The notes: generated by a model from the letters alone, not told the origin. 64,000 bases of DNA from an uncultured Curvibacter sp. (GCA_903828535.1 CAIKMN010000022.1:110854-174853), one strand, 5' to 3'; counted from the stretch's first letter, positions 1 through 8,727 are shown. Program-made: numbers and translations.

Positions 1-357
1 GGCCCCTGCCCCGACCAAACAATTTTTGCCGATCTTGGCGCCATTCAAAACCACCGCGCCAATCCCAATCAGGCTTTCATCGCCAATGGTGCAGCCATGC
101 AACATGACCTGATGACCCACCGTGACATGGTTGCCGATGGTCAGCGGCATGCCGATGTCGGCGTGCAAAACGCTGGCGTCTTGGATGTTGGAGCCGCGCC
201 CAATGGTGATGACTTCGGTATCACCCCGAATCACGCTGCCAAACCAGATGCTCACGTCTTCCTTGAGCACCACATTGCCCATGACCTGCGCTTCTTCCGC
301 GATCCAAGCCGAGTCGGCCACTTGCGGAGCAATTCCATCCAATTCATAAACGGCCAT
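1..357 (-). CDS. Gamma-carbonic anhydrase-like hexapeptide-repeat protein (3' end cut by window)
   Basis: A left-handed beta-helix protein of the gamma-carbonic anhydrase/YrdA/PaaY family, usually about 175 residues. Only the first 119 codons are present because the gene runs off the left edge. The visible part shows hexapeptide-type repeats (I-G-x-x-x motifs from about residue 72 onward). Three histidines at residues 65, 82 and 87 sit in the H-A-D, V-G-H-Q and M-L-H-G contexts that bind zinc at subunit interfaces in this family. The start ATG at 357 gives the usual family N-terminus (MAVYELDG). Members are trimeric and cytoplasmic. Some hydrate CO2, but many have no demonstrated activity, so function beyond the fold is inference. 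It is divergent from the DUF455 gene across 52 bases. Confidence 0.85.
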   Translation of the reverse strand, partial: MAVYELDGIAPQVADSAWIAEEAQVMGNVVLKEDVSIWFGSVIRGDTEVITIGRGSNIQDASVLHADIGMPLTIGNHVTVGHQVMLHGCTIGDESLIGIGAVVLNGAKIGKNCLVGAGA

Positions 358-409
358 GGCGGGTCCCTTTCCAATGAGGTCTTTTGTTTCAAGCACCTAG
401 AATTGTAGG

Positions 410-1270
410 ATGCCCCCCGTTGAACTCAGAAAACAGGCCTTGGCCATTTTGTGCCTGCCTCATTTGGACGACAAAATCGCCCAAACGCTGGCGATGAAAG
501 ACGCCTTGATCGGGTTGGAAATCGAGGTCGATCCCCTAGCCACGTTGAGCGCCCCCAATGGGGTGATCCTCCCCGCGCGGCCCGATCGACCCGAGTGGGT
601 GAACCACACCCAAGTGGCGCGCCGGTCTCCCAAAACCTGGGTGGGTCGTGCCGCCTTGATCCACGCCATTGCCCACATCGAATTCAACGCCGTCAACTTG
701 GCGTTGGATGCCCTTTGGCGATTTGCGAACATGCCGCTCCGCTATTACGTCGATTGGCTCCAAGTTGCGGTTGAGGAGGCCCAGCATTTCAGTTTATTGC
801 GCGCCCATTTGCAATCCATGCACCACTTGGCACCCAGCGACGAAACAGTGCCGCCGCAAGGCTGGGACTATGGGGACTTTCCGGCGCACGGCGGCTTGTG
901 GCAGATGTGCGAACGCACGTCAAAGGACGTTGTGGCACGGATGGCCTTGGTGCCCCGCACCATGGAAGCAAGGGGCTTGGATGCCACGCCGTTGATTCAA
1001 GCCAAGCTGCGCCAAATTGGAACGGCCGATGCCTTGGCCGCCTGTGGCATTTTGGACATTATTTTGCGCGACGAAATCGGCCACGTGGCGATTGGCAACC
1101 GCTGGTACGCCTGGACTTGCGAGCGCGAAGGACTGGACCCCGTGGCGCATTACGCCGTGTTGACGGAGCGCCACGAAGCGCCCCGGATGAAGCCGCCTTT
1201 CAACCGCACGGCCCGCTTTGACGCCGGCTTCAGCGAAGCCGAAATGGCGTGGTTGGACGCGCAAGCCTGA
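410..1270 (+). CDS. DUF455 family ferritin-like protein
   Basis: A 286-residue protein recognised as DUF455, a ferritin-like four-helix family of unknown enzymatic role. Candidate diiron ligands are visible in helical contexts: H-I-E at residues 89-91, E-E-A-Q-H at 122-126 and D-E-I-G-H at 221-225, the spacing expected of a carboxylate-bridged metal site. No signal peptide is seen, so it is probably cytoplasmic. The ATG at 410 has no clear Shine-Dalgarno sequence. A TAGAAT hexamer at 398-403 ends six bases before the start codon, so a leaderless message is possible but weakly supported. It converges on xerD with an 11-base gap. A tRNA-modifying hydroxylase-like role, by fold analogy with MiaE, is only a guess. 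Confidence 0.8.
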   Translation: MPPVELRKQALAILCLPHLDDKIAQTLAMKDALIGLEIEVDPLATLSAPNGVILPARPDRPEWVNHTQVARRSPKTWVGRAALIHAIAHIEFNAVNLALDALWRFANMPLRYYVDWLQVAVEEAQHFSLLRAHLQSMHHLAPSDETVPPQGWDYGDFPAHGGLWQMCERTSKDVVARMALVPRTMEARGLDATPLIQAKLRQIGTADALAACGILDIILRDEIGHVAIGNRWYAWTCEREGLDPVAHYAVLTERHEAPRMKPPFNRTARFDAGFSEAEMAWLDAQA

Positions 1271-1281
1271 ACCCAAACGGT

Positions 1282-2178
1282 CTAACCCCGTGGATGGTGC
1301 TGTGCATGCAGGGCGCGCAAACGCTCACGCGCAACGTGGGTGTAAATGGTCGTCGTTGAAATGTCAGCGTGACCCAGCAACAACTGAACCGCGCGCAGGT
1401 CTGCGCCGTGGTTAATCAAGTGGGTCGCAAAGGCATGGCGCAAGGTGTGGGGCGACAAATGCGCTTGAATGCCCGCGGTCAAAGCGTTTTTCTTCACAAT
1501 GGCCCAAAACATGTGGCGCGTCATGCGTGCGCCGCGTTGGGTCACAAACAAATCATCTGAGACTTGGCCCCCCAAAATGACGGGTCGTGCCTCGGTCAAG
1601 TAGCGGCTCAACCATTCACGCGCCACATCACCAAAGGGGACCAAGCGTTCTTTTTGGCCTTTGCCAACGACGCGCAAGACCCCTTCATTCAGACCCAATT
1701 CAAACAAGCGCAACCCCACCAACTCAGACACGCGCAGACCGCTGGCGTAAAGCAACTCCAACATGGCCCGGTCGCGCAGACCCAAGGGGTCTTCCAAATG
1801 GGGGGCGGCCAACAAGGCTTCGACCTGGGCCTCATTCAAACTGTGCACCGAGCGCAAGGAGGCCCTTGCAGCACTTAAGCGGGCGGTGGGGTCGGCTCGC
1901 AAGCCGGTCGTGGCTTGTTCGCGCAAGGCCCAGCGAAAAAACCGTTTGAAAGCCGACAAACGGCGATTTGCTGTGGCGGTGCGGGTGAGCGCATGGCGTT
2001 CGGCAAAGTAGGCCTGAATGTGCATTTCATTGGCCTGCAAAAGGGCCACCCCTTGGGGTGCGAGCCAATCAGAAAACAGGGTCAGGTCTTTGCGGTAAGC
2101 CGCTTGGGTGTTGGCCGACAAGCCCTCCTCCAGCCAAAGGGCTTCAATAAAAGCGTCTAGATCGGGGGGGGGATTCAT
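1282..2178 (-). CDS. xerD: Site-specific tyrosine recombinase XerD
   Basis: A 298-residue tyrosine recombinase. It has an N-terminal SAM-like core-binding domain (about residues 5-90) and a catalytic domain (about 110-295). The full catalytic set is visible: R149 in A-S-G-L-R-V-S-E-L, K173 in G-K-G-Q-K, H244-x-x-R247, H270 in L-L-G-H, and the nucleophile Y279. Length and motifs match XerD, which with XerC resolves chromosome dimers at dif during division. XerC is the alternative, but the C-terminal motif order and length favour XerD. The start ATG at 2178 is followed by a short proline-rich N-terminus. No recombination site or partner gene is nearby, consistent with a housekeeping role. Confidence 0.9.
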   Translation of the reverse strand: MNPPPDLDAFIEALWLEEGLSANTQAAYRKDLTLFSDWLAPQGVALLQANEMHIQAYFAERHALTRTATANRRLSAFKRFFRWALREQATTGLRADPTARLSAARASLRSVHSLNEAQVEALLAAPHLEDPLGLRDRAMLELLYASGLRVSELVGLRLFELGLNEGVLRVVGKGQKERLVPFGDVAREWLSRYLTEARPVILGGQVSDDLFVTQRGARMTRHMFWAIVKKNALTAGIQAHLSPHTLRHAFATHLINHGADLRAVQLLLGHADISTTTIYTHVARERLRALHAQHHPRG

Positions 2179-2203
2179 CTCAAATGGCGCGTCAGGGCTT
2201 GGC

Positions 2204-2229
2204 GGCTTAGGGGCTTAGGGGCTTAGGGG
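2204..2229. repeat. 8-bp tandem repeat (three copies plus a partial)
   Basis: Three perfect head-to-tail copies of GGCTTAGG occupy 2204-2227, with a partial fourth copy after them and an AT-rich stretch of TTTAAAG-like repeats to about 2252. It lies in the 105-bp gap between the Bug receptor gene and xerD, about 25 bases upstream of the xerD start. It may be neutral slippage or affect xerD expression. Confidence 0.8.
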
Positions 2230-2283
2230 CTTTAAAGCTTTAAAGATTTAGGGCTTTGGAGCAGCATAGCGCTTCCTGCGTTA

Positions 2284-3285
2284 TCAATTCAGCAACAGTT
2301 TTTGCTGAGCCACCACGCGTTTATAAACTTCAAACTCCGTGCGAATCTGAGCCGCAAATTGCTCGGGGCTGTTGGCCACCACAATCGAGCCCGAGTCTTC
2401 GATCCTGCGGCGCACGGCGGGGTCTTCCAACACTTTGCGAACCGCTGCGTTGATCTTGGCCACCACGTTGGCCGGTAACCCTTTGGGCCCATACAGACCA
2501 TAAAAAGCCATGCGATTCACGCTCTCCAAACCGACCTCTTTGAAGGTGGGCACGTTCGGCAGGCTCGGCAAACGCTCGGGCGCCGCGACGACGATCGGAA
2601 TCAAGCGGCCATCGCGAATATAGGGCATGGCCGAAGGCAAATTGTCAAACACCATGGCCACTTGGCCCGTGACGGTGTCGTTCAAGGCCGGACCCGCGCC
2701 GCGAAAGGGCACGTGGTTGATTTTCACGCCCGTCAAGCTTTTGTAGAGCTCCATTTGCAAGTGCCCAATGCCCCCCGAGCCCGAGGTGGCATAGTTGTAT
2801 TGGTCCGGTGAATTTTTTAACTCAGCCAAAAACGCTTTGTAATTTTTAGCCGGAAAACGCGGGTTGACTGCGATCAAATTCGGGGATGCGGCCACATTCA
2901 CAATGGGTGTGAAATCGGTGAGGGGGTTGTAAGGCACCTTGGGGTTGATGGCCGGATTGGCCGCCAAAGTCGACACCGTGGCAATGCCCAAACTGTAACC
3001 ATCGGGGGGTGCGTGGGCCAACTCGGCCGTGCCGATGACCCCGCCACCGCCCGCTTTGTTCACCACATTCACCGTTTGGCCCAGGACCTTGCCCAAAGAG
3101 TCGGCCAGGGTGCGGGCCATGAAATCGGTGGTGCCGCCAGGCGCAAAGGACACCAAGAGCTGGATGGGTTTTTGCGGGTAAGCATCTAACGGCGCCGCTT
3201 GCGCCCAGCCACTCAAACAAGAGGCTCCGACGACCGCGCTCAACACCAGCCAATAAGAAAAAAAACGAACCAAGGACAGCACCAA
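2284..3285 (-). CDS. Bug-family tripartite tricarboxylate transporter substrate-binding protein (TctC type)
   Basis: A 333-residue periplasmic solute receptor of the Bug/TctC family. An N-terminal hydrophobic signal segment (about residues 8-30, ending in A-Q-A-A) is followed by the typical Y-P-x-K-P-I-x-L-L-V-S-F-A-P-G-G start of mature Bug proteins. Later come the family's D-x-x-A-R and G-G-G-G-V-I-G motifs. These receptors bind carboxylates, often aromatic or tricarboxylic acids, and work with TctA/TctB membrane subunits. No tctAB genes are adjacent, so it is an orphan, as is common in Burkholderiales. Start choice is uncertain: TTG at 3285 and GTG at 3282 are both possible, and no ATG suits the signal peptide. 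Ligand unknown. Confidence 0.9.
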   Translation of the reverse strand: MVLSLVRFFSYWLVLSAVVGASCLSGWAQAAPLDAYPQKPIQLLVSFAPGGTTDFMARTLADSLGKVLGQTVNVVNKAGGGGVIGTAELAHAPPDGYSLGIATVSTLAANPAINPKVPYNPLTDFTPIVNVAASPNLIAVNPRFPAKNYKAFLAELKNSPDQYNYATSGSGGIGHLQMELYKSLTGVKINHVPFRGAGPALNDTVTGQVAMVFDNLPSAMPYIRDGRLIPIVVAAPERLPSLPNVPTFKEVGLESVNRMAFYGLYGPKGLPANVVAKINAAVRKVLEDPAVRRRIEDSGSIVVANSPEQFAAQIRTEFEVYKRVVAQQKLLLN

Positions 3286-3401
3286 AATACCATCAAAAAA
3301 GGGTTGTTGATGTTAACGCTGGGAATCGTTTGGAACTGACGCGACGCTTGCAACGGCTCGGCTTGCTGAGAGGCTGTTATTCTGTCAACGTGACCCACGC
3401 A

Positions 3402-4310
3402 ATGTTGTTATGGCCGGATTTTTCATTGATTTTGTGCGGCTATTTGCTGTGCCGATTCACCCCGTTGAACCGAAGCGTTTGGGAACCCGTGGAACGTTTG
3501 GTCTACTTTTGCCTGTTCCCCGTGATGCTGTTTCAAGCCATATTGCGCAGCCCACTGGACTTTCACAGTGACGCTCGGCTGATCGCGGCGGGCCTCCTGA
3601 TGGGGGGCTTGGCGATTGCCTTCACCTACGCCCTGCCCTACCTGCCCGGACTGGCCAGGTTCATGCCCCGTGCCGACTTTGCCGCCAGCGCCCAAGTGGC
3701 GTTTCGGTTTAACTCCTTCATTGCCCTGGCCGTTTCTGAGCGCTTGGCGGGTCACCAAGGGGTGGTCTTGGTTGCGGTTTTAATTGGCTTTTTGGTGCCC
3801 CTGATGAACATCGCGGCGGTTTGGCCCATGGCGCGCCATGGCGAGCACCATTTTCTGAGGGCCCTCGGGCGCAACCCCTTGGTCATCACCACCAGTGCGG
3901 CCTTGACCTTGAATTTGATGGGCTTTCGGATTCCCGCATTATTCGAAGTCCCTTTGACGCGCATGAGCAGTGCGGCCTTGGCTTTGGGACTGATGGCAGC
4001 GGGCGCAGGCCTGGACTTTCATGCGCTCAAAGGCAACCGGGTTTTGAGCAGTTCACTCCTGGGCATTCGCCATGTCTTGACCCCAGTGCTGGCCGGCTTC
4101 TTGGTGCAGTGGCTGGCGTTGGAACCCACACAGGCCTTGGTATTGATGGCTTTTTCGGCCATGCCCACGGCGTCGAGTTGCTATGTGCTGGCCTCGAGGA
4201 TGGGTTTCAATGGCGCTTACGTGGCGGGCCTGGTCACGCTCTCGACCTTGCTGGGGATGGTCAGCATCCCACTCACTTTGGCCATTTTTGAATTCAGCGG
4301 GCGTTTTTAA
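3402..4310 (+). CDS. AEC family transporter (auxin efflux carrier-like permease)
   Basis: A 302-residue inner-membrane protein with about ten hydrophobic segments in two halves around a central hydrophilic region, the layout of AEC permeases (YfdV/MdcF type), which export or exchange organic acids such as malonate or malate. The start at ATG 3402 is chosen because the protein then opens directly with the first membrane segment (MLLWPDFSLIL). An open frame continues to a TTG at 3330 but adds an arginine-rich, non-conserved extension. It is divergent from the Bug receptor gene across 116 bases, so the two could share a control region, and both families handle carboxylates. The substrate cannot be read from the sequence. 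Confidence 0.85.
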   Translation: MLLWPDFSLILCGYLLCRFTPLNRSVWEPVERLVYFCLFPVMLFQAILRSPLDFHSDARLIAAGLLMGGLAIAFTYALPYLPGLARFMPRADFAASAQVAFRFNSFIALAVSERLAGHQGVVLVAVLIGFLVPLMNIAAVWPMARHGEHHFLRALGRNPLVITTSAALTLNLMGFRIPALFEVPLTRMSSAALALGLMAAGAGLDFHALKGNRVLSSSLLGIRHVLTPVLAGFLVQWLALEPTQALVLMAFSAMPTASSCYVLASRMGFNGAYVAGLVTLSTLLGMVSIPLTLAIFEFSGRF

Positions 4311-4337
4311 GGTTTGGTTTCGTGGGTGGGTTGGGTT

Positions 4338-5414
4338 TCAAGCGCCTTGCTGCGCCAAAGCCCAGGCCATGTGCTCGCGCACCCAAGGAACGGGGTGGTT
4401 GAGCCAAGCGGTCAAGGCCTGAATTAATTCAGTATTCAAGGCTTTGGTTTTTTCTGCATTGCCCGCCGCCACACTCAAGTTGCGCAACCAACGGGCATGG
4501 CCGATGCGGCGAATCGCGCTGCCTTCGGTGTGTCGCAGAAAGGCTTCCTCGGTCCAAGCCAGCAGACTGACCAAATCGGCCCCCTGGGTGTGGGGGCGGA
4601 TTTCAAAATCAGGCAGGGTGGATCGTTGCGCAAACTTGTTCCAAGGGCAGACCCATTGGCAATCGTCACAGCCGTAAATTCGGTTGCCGATCGGACGTCG
4701 AAATTCCTCGGGGATGGGGCCATCAAGTTCGAGGGTCAGGTAAGAAATGCAGCGCCGAGCATCCAGCTTTTGCGGCCCTACCAAAGCCTGAGTCGGACAG
4801 ATGTCCAGACAAGCTTGACAACTGCCGCAGTGATCGGTCACGGCCGGGGTTTCAGGCAATGCCAAGTCCACATAAATTTCACCCAAAAAGAACATCGAGC
4901 CCGCCTCGCGGCTGAGCACCAAGGTGTTTTTACCGCGCCAGCCCAGGCCGCTTCGCACCGCCAGTTCGGCCTCCATCACCGGCGCCGAATCGGTGAAAAC
5001 GCGGTGCCCAAAAGGGCCAATGGCCTGCGCGATGCGGGTTTGAAGTTGCTGCAGCCTTGCGCGCAGCACCTTGTGGTAATCGCGGCCACGGGCGTACATC
5101 GAAATGACGGCTTCACCGGAACGCGTCAAGCGCGCCTGTTCTTGCTCGGGCCAATCGGCCGGGGTGTTCAAAGGCAAGTAAGGCATGCGGGCCGTGATGA
5201 CGCTGAGGGTGCCGGGCTCTAATTCGGCGGGACGAGCGCGCTTCAAGCCGTTGCGCGCCATGTAGTCCATCTGGCCGTGATGGCCCGCTGCCAACCAAGC
5301 CAACAGCCCGGGCTCGGCGGACGATAAGTCCACACCACTCACGCCAATTTGCGAAAATCCCAATTCACAGGCCCAAGTCTGGATATTGGAGATGAGTTGA
5401 CTGCTGAGTTTCAC
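4338..5414 (-). CDS. queG: Epoxyqueuosine reductase QueG
   Basis: A 358-residue cytoplasmic iron-sulfur and cobalamin-dependent enzyme that reduces epoxyqueuosine to queuosine in tRNA(Asp, Asn, His, Tyr). An N-terminal cobalamin-binding region is followed by two [4Fe-4S] motifs: C196-x2-C199-x2-C202-x3-C206 with partner C256, and C222-C249-C252. The C-terminal HEAT-like part includes the R-R-I-G-H-A-R-W-L-R-N motif. The start is placed at GTG 5414 because the conserved N-terminus begins there. The frame stays open upstream to 5717, but that extension overlaps tsaE on the other strand and does not resemble QueG. It is divergent from tsaE with a 33-base gap. Confidence 0.93.
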   Translation of the reverse strand: MKLSSQLISNIQTWACELGFSQIGVSGVDLSSAEPGLLAWLAAGHHGQMDYMARNGLKRARPAELEPGTLSVITARMPYLPLNTPADWPEQEQARLTRSGEAVISMYARGRDYHKVLRARLQQLQTRIAQAIGPFGHRVFTDSAPVMEAELAVRSGLGWRGKNTLVLSREAGSMFFLGEIYVDLALPETPAVTDHCGSCQACLDICPTQALVGPQKLDARRCISYLTLELDGPIPEEFRRPIGNRIYGCDDCQWVCPWNKFAQRSTLPDFEIRPHTQGADLVSLLAWTEEAFLRHTEGSAIRRIGHARWLRNLSVAAGNAEKTKALNTELIQALTAWLNHPVPWVREHMAWALAQQGA

Positions 5415-5447
5415 GCGCCCATTGTAAAAAGACCCGAGCCCTCCCAC

Positions 5448-6017
5448 ATGGGAACAGGACCTGTAGAAGTTTTGTTTGCCTGGGGCCGCGAGTCCGACAC
5501 CGAAGCCTTTGCACAACGCATGGCCGCCGGCATGCGGGCGGAACCCGAATTGGCGGACGTTTTCATTGAACTGCGCGGCGATGTAGGGGCCGGGAAAACC
5601 ACCTTCACCCGCCACTTGCTGCGCGCCTTGGGCGTCGCTGGCCGCATCAAAAGTCCCAGCTACGCCGTGGTCGAACCTCACCGTGCCGAGTTGTCTCAAC
5701 CACCGAAGGCGTCCCATTTATCCATCTGGCATTTTGATTTTTACCGCTTCAACGACCCGCGCGAATGGGCCGATGCGGGGTTGCGGGATTTGTTTGCCTG
5801 CCCCGGACTGAAACTGGCCGAGTGGCCTGAGCAGGCCCAAGGGGTGCTTCCCACGCCCGATTGGGTCATGCAAATCAGCCTGCCATGGGTTGGCCCCGAA
5901 AGCCACGACCCTTTGCAAGACTTTGACCCGCCACAAGCCCCGCCCAGAAGGGTTCGCGTCACGGCCGCAACGTCGCGCGGAGCGGCTCTGCTGGCCTCCG
6001 TCTTAGAGCGCTCATGA
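5448..6017 (+). CDS. tsaE: tRNA threonylcarbamoyladenosine biosynthesis ATPase TsaE
   Basis: A 189-residue P-loop ATPase that works with TsaB and TsaD to make the t6A modification at A37 of ANN-decoding tRNAs. Walker A G-D-V-G-A-G-K-T lies at about residues 44-51, followed by the conserved S-P-[ST]-Y segment, H-F-D-x-Y-R and the L-A-E-W-P-E motif. It is longer than the roughly 155-residue norm because of a loop after the S-P-S-Y motif and a proline-rich C-terminal tail. The start at ATG 5448 gives a normal N-terminus, although the frame is open further upstream. It overlaps amiC by four bases (ATGA), indicating translational coupling. TsaD is encoded elsewhere in this window (49260-50381). 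Confidence 0.93.
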   Translation: MGTGPVEVLFAWGRESDTEAFAQRMAAGMRAEPELADVFIELRGDVGAGKTTFTRHLLRALGVAGRIKSPSYAVVEPHRAELSQPPKASHLSIWHFDFYRFNDPREWADAGLRDLFACPGLKLAEWPEQAQGVLPTPDWVMQISLPWVGPESHDPLQDFDPPQAPPRRVRVTAATSRGAALLASVLERS

Positions 6018-7345
6018 TGCCTGCTGACCCTTCAAGCGATCGGGAAAACAGCGACAAAGCCAGTCTGAGCCGCCGTGAACTCTTGAAACGGGGGAGCTTG
6101 GTGCTGAGCGTGGGATGGCCACAAATCGTTTGGGGGGCCACCATTTTGGCGGTCCGGGTCTGGCCCGCTGCCGACTACACACGCGTCACCATCGAGTCGG
6201 ATGCCAAGCTACCGACCCAACAAACCTTGATCAACAACCCACCCCGCTTGGCGGTGGACATCGAAGGCCTTGAACTCAGCCCCGAACTGAAGTCGTTGGT
6301 GGCTCAGGTGAAAACCGACGACCCCTATATCGCCGGGATCCGGGTGGGCCAATTTTCCCCCGGGGTGGTGCGCTTGGTGTTGGATTTGAAGCAAGAAATC
6401 TTGCCTCAGGTGTTCAACCTGCCGCCTGTGGCCAATTACCAAAATCGCTTGTTGCTCGACTTGTATCCCAAACACGCAATGGACCCGCTGGAGGCGTTCA
6501 TTCAAGAAAAATCGCGGGCTCAAACCAAACACGCTCCTGACGATGCCTTGGACCATTGGTTGTCTCAGCAAAGCACGCCCAAAGTCAAACCCAACACCCT
6601 GGAAGAGTCCAACATGGCGGCTTCACGCCTGATCGTGATTGCCCTGGACCCCGGCCACGGCGGAGAGGACCCCGGCGCCATCGGACCCAATGGCACCAAG
6701 GAAAAAGACATTGTCTTGAGCATTGCCCAATTGCTGCGCGAGCGCATCAACGCCACCAACGTCAACGGCAACCCGCTGCGGGCTTACCTGACACGCGACG
6801 CCGACTTCTTTGTTCCCTTGGGCGTGCGGGTTTTGAAAGCCCAACAAGTCCAGGCAGACTTGATGATCAGCATCCACGCAGATGCTTTCATGACGCCCAC
6901 GGCACGCGGCGCCAGCGTTTTTGCCTTGAGCGAACACGGCGCCTCGAGCGTCGCAGCACGCTGGATGGCCGATAAAGAAAATCGCGCCGACGCCGTCGGT
7001 GGGCTGAACTTCAAAGTGCAAGACCCGAGCCTGCGGATGGCCTTGCTCGACATGAGCACCAGCGCCCAAATCAAAGACAGCCTGAAGCTCGGCAACGCCT
7101 TGCTCAGCGAAGTGGGTGCGGTCGCTAAGCTGCACAAAGGGCAGGTCGAACAGGCAGCCTTTGCGGTGCTCAAAGCCCCCGCCATACCGAGTGTGTTGTT
7201 AGAAACCGCCTTCATCAGCAACCCCGAGGAAGAGCAGCGTTTGCGAAGTTCGGATTATCAAAACCAACTCGTCGATGCCGTGATGCGCGGAATACAGCGT
7301 TATTTTTCTAAAAATCCGCCGTTGGCACGAAACCGGGCCATTTAG
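6014..7345 (+). CDS. amiC: N-acetylmuramoyl-L-alanine amidase (AmiC type), Tat-exported
   Basis: A 443-residue periplasmic peptidoglycan amidase that splits septal murein for daughter-cell separation. The N-terminus carries a twin-arginine signal (S-R-R-E-L-L-K-R, arginines 20-21, then a hydrophobic stretch). An AMIN domain (about 45-155) targets the septum, and a Zn-dependent Amidase_3 domain follows (about 205-435). The zinc ligands H215, E230 and H288 and the catalytic glutamate E397 (L-L-E-T-A-F) are visible. A Tat signal plus AMIN domain is typical of AmiC rather than AmiA. It overlaps tsaE by four bases, forming the conserved tsaE-amiC pair. The next genes downstream are on the opposite strand, separating it from its usual neighbour mutL. 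Confidence 0.93.
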   Translation: MMPADPSSDRENSDKASLSRRELLKRGSLVLSVGWPQIVWGATILAVRVWPAADYTRVTIESDAKLPTQQTLINNPPRLAVDIEGLELSPELKSLVAQVKTDDPYIAGIRVGQFSPGVVRLVLDLKQEILPQVFNLPPVANYQNRLLLDLYPKHAMDPLEAFIQEKSRAQTKHAPDDALDHWLSQQSTPKVKPNTLEESNMAASRLIVIALDPGHGGEDPGAIGPNGTKEKDIVLSIAQLLRERINATNVNGNPLRAYLTRDADFFVPLGVRVLKAQQVQADLMISIHADAFMTPTARGASVFALSEHGASSVAARWMADKENRADAVGGLNFKVQDPSLRMALLDMSTSAQIKDSLKLGNALLSEVGAVAKLHKGQVEQAAFAVLKAPAIPSVLLETAFISNPEEEQRLRSSDYQNQLVDAVMRGIQRYFSKNPPLARNRAI

Positions 7346-7380
7346 GCCCGAACCCGAACCAGGAACCGCCATTCAGCGGC

Positions 7381-8727
7381 TCACTTGCCCATCAACTTGT
7401 CCGCCATGGCCTGATAGGCTGGCAACGAAGTGGGGTCATTGAACGCATTCGCCGCCATGGGGAATGAGGCATAGCGAGCAATCACCATTTCAGCTTTGGG
7501 GTCGATGTAAAGGGCCTGCCCGTGGATGCCCCGCGCCGAATAAGCACCGTCGGCGTTGTTCAATTTCCACCACATATTGCGGTAGCTGCCGCCGGGCAAA
7601 GTGGCATAGCCGGCCTTGGCAAAGTGTTGCTTGTCACCGCCTTGGCGAACATCGTCGACCACGGCCTTGGGCACCACTTGTTGGCCGTTGAATTGCCCCT
7701 CGTTGCGCATCATTTCCCCAAAACGCGCCAGATCACGCAGGCCGGTGTACAGGCCGCCCCCAGCGAATTCGGTGCCCTCGGTGTCAATCGAAATGTAGGC
7801 GTCTTGTTCCATGCCCAACTTGGACCAGATGCGCTCGGATAAGTTCTCACCCACCGACTTGTTGGTGACGCGTCGAATCAGCCAACCCAGCACATCGCTG
7901 TTGACTGTTTTATAGGCAAAGGCTTGGCCGTGTTCTCCCTCTGGACCCACCGTTTTTAGGAAGCCGTAAAAGGACTTGGGGCCTTGATAACCCGGTGGGC
8001 GCGGCAACACATTGCCCGCTCGGACATGGTCCCAAATTTCGGCCTTGGGGTCAGCGTAGTTTTCGCTGTACTTGATGCTGGTGGTCATGTCCAACACTTG
8101 GCGAACGGTGGCGCTGCCGAAGCCGCTGTCTTTGAGCTCAGGTAGGTATTGCTCTACTTTGGCGTTGGGGTCTAATTTCCCCTCAGCGACCAACATGGCG
8201 CCGATCGTCCCAAAAAACGACTTGGTGACCGACTGCCCCGCGTGCTGGCCATTCGGCCGCAAGGCGCCAAAGTAGCGCTCATAAACAATTTTTCCTTTGT
8301 GCAACACCACAATGCCGTCCGTGTAATTGGCCGACAAGGACTGCGCCCAAGTCATGGGTTCGGTTTTGCCGAGTGGCACGAAAGTGACAGCGTCTAAGTC
8401 TTGCCGTTCTTCGCGGGGCAACAAGGAAGGGGCTCCTAACCCGCGCGACACATTGCTGGTCGGACCCAACTCCCGGCCATGCGAGAAGGTCCAACGAAAT
8501 TTAGGAAAAGTGTAAAAGGAGCCGTCTGCCCAGCGAATCACTTTGTCGGGCGGCGGGGGCGAGCCCACCATCCAACCCAGTTTGACGGGGTCGGTTTGCT
8601 CTGCGGTGGGCAAGGCGGGTGGCGCCGAGGTTTGCGCGTTGGTGATGGCGGGTGCAGACCCGCACAAGAAAGCCACCACCAGCAACGGGGAGCGTGAAAG
8701 GTTTGTTTTGGTCATTGAATGTCTCAT
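7381..8727 (-). CDS. Serine hydrolase, class C beta-lactamase-related
   Basis: A 448-residue secreted or periplasmic protein with a Sec-type signal peptide (about residues 10-31, ending A-Q-T) and a beta-lactamase/transpeptidase-like domain. The S-V-T-K motif places the catalytic serine at 166 and lysine at 169. The downstream Y-K-T-V-N-S-D-V-L-G-W-L segment supplies the Tyr/Asn motif. The overall layout resembles 6-aminohexanoate-dimer hydrolases (NylB type) and related esterases more than true AmpC. Substrate unknown. Start ATG 8727, with an in-frame ATG 12 bases later as an alternative; neither has a strong ribosome-binding site. With dedA it forms a minus-strand pair inserted between amiC and mutL. 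Confidence 0.85.
   Translation of the reverse strand: MRHSMTKTNLSRSPLLVVAFLCGSAPAITNAQTSAPPALPTAEQTDPVKLGWMVGSPPPPDKVIRWADGSFYTFPKFRWTFSHGRELGPTSNVSRGLGAPSLLPREERQDLDAVTFVPLGKTEPMTWAQSLSANYTDGIVVLHKGKIVYERYFGALRPNGQHAGQSVTKSFFGTIGAMLVAEGKLDPNAKVEQYLPELKDSGFGSATVRQVLDMTTSIKYSENYADPKAEIWDHVRAGNVLPRPPGYQGPKSFYGFLKTVGPEGEHGQAFAYKTVNSDVLGWLIRRVTNKSVGENLSERIWSKLGMEQDAYISIDTEGTEFAGGGLYTGLRDLARFGEMMRNEGQFNGQQVVPKAVVDDVRQGGDKQHFAKAGYATLPGGSYRNMWWKLNNADGAYSARGIHGQALYIDPKAEMVIARYASFPMAANAFNDPTSLPAYQAMADKLMGK

Noticed and set aside
5415-5717. N-terminal extension of QueG by about 100 residues
   Set aside because: The extension overlaps tsaE on the other strand and is unlike QueG N-termini; the family start fits GTG 5414.
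7346-7380. Terminators at the tight convergent gene junctions (also 1271-1281, 4311-4337, 14567-14583, 26223-26290, 53647-53668)
   Set aside because: No stem with a T-run could be found in these gaps by eye.
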